Assembly (NCBI RefSeq): GCF_040611135.1
Contig: NZ_JBEXNL010000019.1
Location: 24,389 to 88,388, forward strand
DNA from: Tsukamurella sp040611135
Lineage (GTDB): Bacteria; Actinomycetota; Actinomycetes; Mycobacteriales; Mycobacteriaceae
Length of the DNA stretch: 64,000 bases
Direction of reading: 5' to 3'
The position numbers and the translations under genes were made by a program. Every line of letters begins with the position of its first letter. Position 1 is the first letter of the stretch. Below are positions 59,106 to 64,000 of this stretch, piece after piece. The notes beneath the pieces are model-generated. The model was not told the DNA's origin. It ran no database searches and worked only from the letters and a program-made list of their open reading frames with translations.

Positions 59106-60391
59106 CGGTCGACACCTCCCATCACGGGGTCGATGCTGGCGACGGCCGCGATCACGTCGGAGACCATGCCGCCCTCGCACATCGCGGCCACCGCCTGCAG
59201 ATTCGTGAACGACGGATCGCGGAAGTGCACCCGGTACGGGCGGGTACCACCGTCGCTCACCGCGTGCACCAGCAGCTCCCCGCGCGGCGCCTCCACCGAC
59301 ACCGCGACCTGCCCGGGTGGCACCGCGAAGCCCTCGGTGACCAGCTTGAAGTGGTGGATCAGGGATTCCATGGACTCGCCCATGATCTCCGCGATGTGGG
59401 CCCGCGAGTTGCCCAGCCCGTCGGGCCCGACCGACAGGTCCGCCGGCCAGCCGAGCCCGGCATCGTCGATCATCACCGGGCCGGGGACGAGCCTGTCGAG
59501 GCACTGCTCGACGATGCGCAACGACTGCGACATCTCCTCGACGCGGATCAGGTAGCGGCCGTAGCAGTCACAGCCGGTGTCGGTGATGACATCGAACTCG
59601 TAGTCCTCGTAGCCGCAGTAGGGCTCGCTGCGCCGCAGGTCGTGCGGCAGGCCCGTGGAGCGCAGCACCGGACCGGTGATCCCGAGCGCCATGCACCCCG
59701 TCAGGTCGAGATAGCCGATGCCCTTGGTACGCGCGATCCAGATCGGGTTCTCGGTGAGCATCGCCGACATCGCGGCGAGCTGCTTCGGCAGCGACGTGAG
59801 CAGGTTCCGGATCTGCGGGACGGCCTCGTCGGGGAGATCGGCCGCCACGCCGCCCGGCCGGATGTAGGCGTGGTTCATCCGCAGCCCTGTGATGGTCTCG
59901 AAGACGTCGAGGATCTGCTCGCGGATCTCGAACCCCTTGAGCATGGGCGAGACCGCGCCGAGCTCCATGCCGCCGGTGGCCAGCGCCACGAGATGGCTGG
60001 TGATCCGGTTGAGCTCCATCAGCAGCACGCGGATCACGGTGGCGCGCTCCGGGATCTGCTCGGTGACGCCGAGCAGCTTCTCCACGGCGAGGCAGTACGC
60101 CGTCTCGTTGAACAGTGGCGCCAGGTAGTCCATGCGCGTGACGAAGGTGGTGCCCTGGGTCCAGGTGCGGAACTCGAGGTTCTTCTCGATGCCGGTGTGC
60201 AGGAAGCCGATCCCGCATCGCGCCTCGGTGACCGTCTCGCCGTCGAGCTCGAGGATCAGCCGCAGGACGCCGTGCGTCGAAGGGTGCTGCGGGCCCATGT
60301 TGACGACGATCCGCTCCTGGCCGATGGCCTCGGCGGCGATGTCGTCCCAGTCGGAACCCATCGCGGTGAACTCGGCCCGATCGGTGGTCAC
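59102..60391 (-). CDS. nuoD: NADH-quinone oxidoreductase subunit D
   Basis: A 429-aa 49-kDa-type subunit lining the quinone site. MGPQHPSTHGVLRLILELDGE has the quinone-site His, FLHTGIEKNLEFRTW and GRYLIRVEEMSQSL are other blocks. GTG 60391 overlaps the nuoC stop (GTGA); the stop overlaps nuoE. Confidence 0.97.
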   Translation of the reverse strand: MTTDRAEFTAMGSDWDDIAAEAIGQERIVVNMGPQHPSTHGVLRLILELDGETVTEARCGIGFLHTGIEKNLEFRTWTQGTTFVTRMDYLAPLFNETAYCLAVEKLLGVTEQIPERATVIRVLLMELNRITSHLVALATGGMELGAVSPMLKGFEIREQILDVFETITGLRMNHAYIRPGGVAADLPDEAVPQIRNLLTSLPKQLAAMSAMLTENPIWIARTKGIGYLDLTGCMALGITGPVLRSTGLPHDLRRSEPYCGYEDYEFDVITDTGCDCYGRYLIRVEEMSQSLRIVEQCLDRLVPGPVMIDDAGLGWPADLSVGPDGLGNSRAHIAEIMGESMESLIHHFKLVTEGFAVPPGQVAVSVEAPRGELLVHAVSDGGTRPYRVHFRDPSFTNLQAVAAMCEGGMVSDVIAAVASIDPVMGGVDR

Positions 60392-61110
60392 GAGTACGAC
60401 CTCCGGGAGTCGGGCGCCGCGACCTCGGCCCCGTGGAACTGCACGCCGATGCCGCCCAGCGGGTAGTCCTTGCGCTGCGGGTGGCCCTCCCAGTCGTCCG
60501 GCATCTCGATCCGGGTGAGCGACGGGTGCCCGTCGAAGACGATGCCGAAGAAGTCGAAGGTCTCGCGCTCGTGCCAGTCCGTCGTCGGGTAGACCGCGAA
60601 CAGCGACGGGATGTGCGGATCGGCGTCGGGGCAGGAGGTTTCGAGGCGCAGCCGCCGGCCGTGCGTGATGGACTGCAGGTGGGTGACCGCGCGCAGTTCG
60701 GCGCCCGCGTCGTCCGGGAAGTGCACGCCCGAGGTGCCGAGGCACAGCTCGAACCGCAGGTCCGGCCGGTCGCGCAGGAGCCGCGCCACCGTCACCACGT
60801 GCTCCCGCGGCACGCGCAGGGTGACCTCGCCCCGATACACGACGACCGCGCTGAGGGCCTCGGCGGGGTCCGGCGCACCGTCGGCCTCGGCGAGCGCGAC
60901 GCGCAGGCCCGCGATGACCCCCTCGTAGCCCTCGGGCAGCGGTTCCACGCCCGGCCCGGGCATGGCGACGGGGCGGGTGATCCGCCCGTATCCGGAGGTG
61001 TCGCCCGTACCGCCGCTGAACATGCCGGTGCGCGTGCGGACCACGTCCGGACGGACCGTCACGGGTTCGACGGCGCCGCCCGGCTCCTGGGCCTCGGGGG
61101 AATCGGTCAT
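60388..61110 (-). CDS. nuoC: NADH-quinone oxidoreductase subunit C
   Basis: A 240-aa 30-kDa-type subunit. ERETFDFFGIVFDGHPSLTRIEMPDDWEGHPQRKDYPLGG is the signature region. The first 60 residues are an actinobacterial extension rich in Pro, Gly and Glu. ATG 61110 overlaps the nuoB stop; the stop overlaps nuoD. Confidence 0.97.
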   Translation of the reverse strand: MTDSPEAQEPGGAVEPVTVRPDVVRTRTGMFSGGTGDTSGYGRITRPVAMPGPGVEPLPEGYEGVIAGLRVALAEADGAPDPAEALSAVVVYRGEVTLRVPREHVVTVARLLRDRPDLRFELCLGTSGVHFPDDAGAELRAVTHLQSITHGRRLRLETSCPDADPHIPSLFAVYPTTDWHERETFDFFGIVFDGHPSLTRIEMPDDWEGHPQRKDYPLGGIGVQFHGAEVAAPDSRRSYS

Positions 61111-61661
61111 CGCAGCAGGCCCTTGAGTTCGATCGTGGGCCGTGCGGCCATCGCCGCTTCCTCCGCGGCCCTCCGGGCGGCCTCGCGGTTCACGCCCATC
61201 GGCGTCTCGGCCACCTTCTCGTGCAGGGCCAGGAGCGCGTTCAGCAGCATCTCGGGACGTGGCGGGCAGCCGGGGAGGTAGATGTCCACGGGCACCACGT
61301 GATCGACGCCCTGCACCACCGCGTAGTTGTTGAACATGCCGCCCGAACTGGCGCAGACCCCCATGGCCAGCACCCATTTCGGCTCTGCCATCTGGTCGTA
61401 CACCTGCCGCAGCACGGGCGCCATCTTCTGGCTGACGCGGCCCGCGACGATCATCAGATCCGCCTGCCGCGGCGACGCGCGGAAGGCCTCCATGCCGAAT
61501 CGGGCGATGTCGAACCGCGGGCCCGTGGTGGCCATCATCTCGATCGCACAGCACGCCAGCCCGAACGTGGCCGGCCACAGCGACCCCTTCCGCGCGTAGC
61601 CCGCCACCACCTCCAATGTGGACAGCAGGAAACCGCCCGGAACCTTGTCCTCTATGCCCAC
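61107..61661 (-). CDS. nuoB: NADH-quinone oxidoreductase subunit B
   Basis: A 184-aa PSST-type subunit carrying cluster N2, which donates electrons to quinone. FGLACCAIEMM, MGVCASSGGMF and YLPGCPPRPE give the four ligands. GTG 61661 is the start; 55 bases separate it from nuoA, the only sizeable gap in the operon. Confidence 0.97.
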   Translation of the reverse strand: MGIEDKVPGGFLLSTLEVVAGYARKGSLWPATFGLACCAIEMMATTGPRFDIARFGMEAFRASPRQADLMIVAGRVSQKMAPVLRQVYDQMAEPKWVLAMGVCASSGGMFNNYAVVQGVDHVVPVDIYLPGCPPRPEMLLNALLALHEKVAETPMGVNREAARRAAEEAAMAARPTIELKGLLR

Positions 61662-61716
61662 GGCGGAACCTCGCTCCCGACGGGTCCCTCAGCGTGGCGC
61701 GCCACGGGTGCCTCCC

Positions 61717-62079
61717 TCAGTCCCACGACAGCCCGCCTCTGCGCCACTCGTACGCGTAGGCCACCGTGACGTTGACCAGGAACAGGCCCATCGCGAGCAG
61801 GCCGTAGGTGCCCAGCACGTCGAAGTGCACGGCCCACGGATAGAGGAAGACGATCTCGATGTCGAAGATGATGAACAACATCGCCGTGAGGTAGAACTTC
61901 ACCGGGAAGCGCCCGCCGCCCGACGCGGGTTCGGGGGACGGGTCGATGCCGCACTCGTAGGCCTCGAGCTTCGCGCGATTGATCCGGCGGGGGCCCACGA
62001 ACCGGGCGACGCCCACCGAGAACACGGCGAAGGCGGCCGCGATCGCCCCCAGTACGAGGATGGGCACGTACAGGTTCAC
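61717..62079 (-). CDS. nuoA: NADH-quinone oxidoreductase subunit A
   Basis: A 120-aa three-helix membrane subunit. KLEAYECGIDPSPEPASGGGRFPVKFYLTAMLFIIFDIEIVFLYPWAV contains the conserved loop and the Asp/Glu-rich helix. GTG 62079 begins MNLYVPILVLG. First gene of nuoABCDEFGHIJKLMN, with a CRP-type site about 80 bases upstream. Confidence 0.97.
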   Translation of the reverse strand: MNLYVPILVLGAIAAAFAVFSVGVARFVGPRRINRAKLEAYECGIDPSPEPASGGGRFPVKFYLTAMLFIIFDIEIVFLYPWAVHFDVLGTYGLLAMGLFLVNVTVAYAYEWRRGGLSWD

Positions 62080-62146
62080 GGCGATGCTCCTTCCGCGGTG
62101 TCAGCGAAATCCCCGTCAGCAGAACCGGTTAGGCTCCCCTGAGTGA

Positions 62147-62168
62147 AGTTGTGAGCTACATCACAACT
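62147..62168. promoter_or_regulatory. CRP-type palindrome upstream of nuoA
   Basis: AGTTGTGA-N6-TCACAACT, a perfect 8+8 inverted repeat whose core TGTGA-N6-TCACA is the canonical CRP/Cmr site. It is centred about 79 bases before the nuoA GTG in a 138-base spacer. Mycobacterial CRP (Rv3676) recognises the same core. Confidence 0.8.
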
Positions 62169-62217
62169 ATAGGTCCAAGGTCTGATCGGGGTGGGGTTTT
62201 GGGGCGAGCGTGTCGAC

Positions 62218-62613
62218 TCAGAGCGTGGCCGTCGCGAGCAGCCGGCCCGCCGCCTCTGCGAGCTCGAACGGGTCGAGGGGGTGGCTCACCCAGTCGTCGG
62301 CCTGGGACCAGCGTGCCAACCAGCCGTCCGCGCGTCGCGCGGTGATCACGAGCAGCGGGGGGCACGGATCGATCTCGTCGCGCACCTGACGGGCGAGCCC
62401 CATCCCGCCCGCCGGCGACGATTCACCGTCGAGCACGGCGAGGGCGACGCCGCCCTCGTCGAGTCGCGCGATGACGGCTTGCGCGGTGGCCGCCTCGAGC
62501 ACGGTGATCGGGGGTCTGTCCGGCGCGGGTCTGGTGCCCAGGGCGGCGGTGATCTCCGCGCGGTGCCGCGCGTTGGAGCTGTAGACGAGGACGAGCGGGG
62601 CTGCGCCGGTCAT
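62218..62613 (-). CDS. Degenerate response-regulator receiver protein
   Basis: A 131-aa CheY-like domain with no output domain. Asp62 in LAVLDGESSP sits at the phospho-acceptor position. The usual acidic pair after strand 1 is replaced by YSSN, and the conserved Lys before Pro near residue 112 is His111 (SHPLDPFEL), so normal phosphorylation is doubtful. A single-domain response regulator (Rv3143) also lies directly upstream of nuoA in M. tuberculosis, so the association is conserved. ATG 62613; GTG 62622 is an alternative. Confidence 0.8.
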   Translation of the reverse strand: MTGAAPLVLVYSSNARHRAEITAALGTRPAPDRPPITVLEAATAQAVIARLDEGGVALAVLDGESSPAGGMGLARQVRDEIDPCPPLLVITARRADGWLARWSQADDWVSHPLDPFELAEAAGRLLATATL

Positions 62614-62641
62614 GATCCCCACGATAGGGACGCCGATCGGG

Positions 62642-63676
62642 TTACGAAGCGGATTGCGGGTAGTGGCGCGCAGCGACGTCCGGGTGCGCGCGCAGGCGGC
62701 TCTTCCAGGCGTTCTCGCCGTAGGTGTCGAAGATCGGGTTGTCGGGGTCGACGGTGACCCCCGTCCGCAGGTCCGCCGGGAGCGGCAGGTGCGGCATCCG
62801 TGCCGTCACGGCGGGGTTGAAGAAGTACGGCACCGAGATCCGGTCGGCGCCCGCGCGGCGGTTCACCACCCGGTGCTCCGTCGCGTGCAGATAGCCGTCC
62901 GTGCCGACCTCGAGCATCTCGCCGATGTTGACGATGAACGCCCCCGGCAGCGGTGGCACGTCGACCCACTCGTGGGCACCCGGCGGCAGGACCTGCAGCC
63001 CCTCCGAATCGGGGTCGACGAGCAGCAGGGTCAGGACGCCCGAGTCCTTGTGCGCGCCGACGCCCTGGTCGGAGTCCGTCCCCGCCGGATAGCGGACGAT
63101 CTTGATCAGTGTCGCCGGTTCGACGGCGAAGGCCTCGTCGAAGACGTGCGGGTCGGCGCCCAACGACCGGGCCCAGGCCCGGAGCAGCGTGCGCGAGACG
63201 CGCGCGAGGTCGGCGTCCCAGCGCTCCATCACCGGCCGCAGGGCGGGGAGCGCCGCGGGCCACTGGTTCGGGCCGATCAGGTTGAGGTAGTCCGGTCCCG
63301 AGGGGTCGGAGGCCGACGGTGCCGCACCCTCCCGGCTCGGCACGTCCGCCGTCGTGGGCCGCACTGGGCTCGTGCTCTCCTGTCCGATGTCGATCTGCTC
63401 GCGCCAGTCCACCGCACCGCGCGTGAGCTCTCCGCCCAGTCGCGTGTAGCCGCGGAAGTGGGGCGAGTTCGTCATCGCGATCGCGTCCTTGTCGGCCTGC
63501 GGGAGATCGAAGAACTCGCGCGCCAGCGCGAGCACCTCGTCGATCCGCTCCTGCGGGACGCCGTGTCCCGTCAGGTAGAAGAAGCCGACGTCGTGCGCGG
63601 CCGCGCGGACGGCACCGTCGAACCGCTCGGGTTCCGTGTCGAGCAGAGACAGGTCGAGGACGGGGACGGTGCTCAT
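62642..63676 (-). CDS. 2-oxoglutarate/Fe(II)-type oxygenase, isopenicillin-N-synthase-like
   Basis: A 344-aa jelly-roll enzyme. His209 and Asp211 (GAHKDSGVLTLL) and His268 (ATEHRVVN) form the Fe(II) facial triad; RISVPYFF (Arg279, Ser281) is the 2-oxoglutarate-binding RxS. The N-terminal DIOX_N region has VGFFYLTGHGVPQE. Substrate unknown; related actinobacterial enzymes act on small metabolites. ATG 63676 is divergent from eno and the upstream region is shared. Confidence 0.88.
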   Translation of the reverse strand: MSTVPVLDLSLLDTEPERFDGAVRAAAHDVGFFYLTGHGVPQERIDEVLALAREFFDLPQADKDAIAMTNSPHFRGYTRLGGELTRGAVDWREQIDIGQESTSPVRPTTADVPSREGAAPSASDPSGPDYLNLIGPNQWPAALPALRPVMERWDADLARVSRTLLRAWARSLGADPHVFDEAFAVEPATLIKIVRYPAGTDSDQGVGAHKDSGVLTLLLVDPDSEGLQVLPPGAHEWVDVPPLPGAFIVNIGEMLEVGTDGYLHATEHRVVNRRAGADRISVPYFFNPAVTARMPHLPLPADLRTGVTVDPDNPIFDTYGENAWKSRLRAHPDVAARHYPQSAS

Positions 63677-63775
63677 GGCCGCAGGGTAGCGCCGGACGCG
63701 CGCGGTATGAACGGATTCGATCGGTGTGATCGCACAATCGTGCGCGCCGGGCTTCGTGCCGCGACCGCCGGGCAC

Positions 63776-63810
63776 TAGGCTGGCCGTTGAGTTGCCCCGA
63801 GCTCGGCCAG
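63776..63810 (+). promoter_or_regulatory. eno promoter -10 and leader hairpin
   Basis: TAGGCT at 63776-63781 is a plausible -10 box. CTGGCCG (63780-63786) and CGGCCAG (63804-63810) form a perfect 7-bp hairpin stem that would lie at the very 5' end of the eno leader, about 16 bases before the GTG. Confidence 0.4.
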
Positions 63811-63826
63811 TGCATAAGGAGAGACC

Positions 63827-64000
63827 GTGTCCGAAATCATTCAGGTAGGTGCCCGCGAGATCCTCGATTCCCGTGGCAATCCCACGGTGGAGGTGGAGAT
63901 CGTTCTGGCCGACGGTAGCTTCGCTCGTGCGGCGGTGCCGTCGGGTGCGTCCACGGGTGAGCATGAGGCTGTGGAGCTGCGTGATGGGGGTGATCGTTAC
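63827..64000 (+). CDS. eno: Enolase, N-terminal part (runs off the window)
   Basis: The first 58 codons: MSEIIQVGAREILDSRGNP, TVEVEIVLADGSFARAAVPSGASTG and EHEAVELRDGG, all diagnostic for enolase, which interconverts 2-phosphoglycerate and phosphoenolpyruvate. GTG 63827 follows AAGGAGAGACC. The final codons use more T in third position (GGT, CGT, GTG GAG GTG) than other genes in the window, as highly expressed actinobacterial genes often do. Confidence 0.95.
   Translation, partial: MSEIIQVGAREILDSRGNPTVEVEIVLADGSFARAAVPSGASTGEHEAVELRDGGDRY

Noticed and set aside
63725..63745. TGTGATCGCACA before eno as another CRP site
   Set aside because: The half-sites TGTG and CACA are only four bases apart, not the six-base TGTGA/TCACA spacing.

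Overview
This window is chromosomal DNA, very rich in G and C, from a mycolic-acid actinobacterium (order Mycobacteriales). Gene content and codon style fit Tsukamurella or a close relative such as Gordonia or Williamsia; the genus is an inference. The neighbourhoods ispE, pth-rplY, prs-glmU, mfd-mazG-lpqU-eno and nuoA-N all have recognisable counterparts in Mycobacterium tuberculosis. Very short spacers, stop/start overlaps of four bases, many GTG starts and several apparently leaderless promoters are typical of the group.

Layout. 1-955: the end of a probable rsmA, then ispE. 987-5754: a copper locus (two CsoR/RicR-type palindromes, an unclassified His-rich membrane-anchored protein and a copper P-type ATPase with a C-terminal YHS domain), flanked by two paralogous small secreted proteins. 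6114-17940: housekeeping and metabolic genes (an ABC-F protein, an acyl-CoA hydrolase, a decayed IS110-type element, a LysE exporter, a thioesterase with a divergent TetR, RF3, a GNAT enzyme, pth, rplY, an epoxide-hydrolase-like protein, a luciferase-like oxidoreductase and a dienelactone hydrolase). 17951-21670: a molybdopterin oxidoreductase, its maturation factor FdhD and a CBS-domain protein. 21728-26399: an operon for a DyP peroxidase with an encapsulin-targeting tail, its encapsulin shell, a Clp-type unfoldase and two tiny charged proteins, all joined or nearly joined by overlapping start and stop codons. 26556-30395: a FUSC-type membrane pair, NAD-dependent formate dehydrogenase, a LysR regulator and an ArsC-like protein.

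30474-33557: prs and glmU, tRNA-Gln and a pyrimidine-dimer glycosylase-like protein. 33755-36825: small membrane, secreted and stress proteins (including CsbD and DoxX) and a MerR/HspR-like regulator. 36830-42237: lpqU, mazG and mfd on the minus strand. 42318-46949: a secreted lipase, AzlCD with a divergent XRE-cupin regulator, a Pro/Gln-rich membrane protein, a TetR regulator and a small membrane protein. 46965-62079: the complete 14-subunit NADH dehydrogenase operon, nuoA to nuoN, reading right to left. It is preceded by a perfect CRP-type palindrome and by a degenerate receiver-domain gene. 62642-64000: a 2-oxoglutarate/Fe(II)-type oxygenase and the start of eno.

Themes. Respiration and formate oxidation both supply NADH or electrons (nuo, fdh, and the FdhD-dependent oxidoreductase). 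Peroxide handling is packaged in the encapsulin operon. Metal stress is handled by the copper operon. The most interesting candidate system is the encapsulin-DyP-Clp-microprotein operon. The 8-mer GACGGTGC is also strikingly frequent on both strands, by my eye count more than 45 copies in 64 kb, which base composition alone does not explain.
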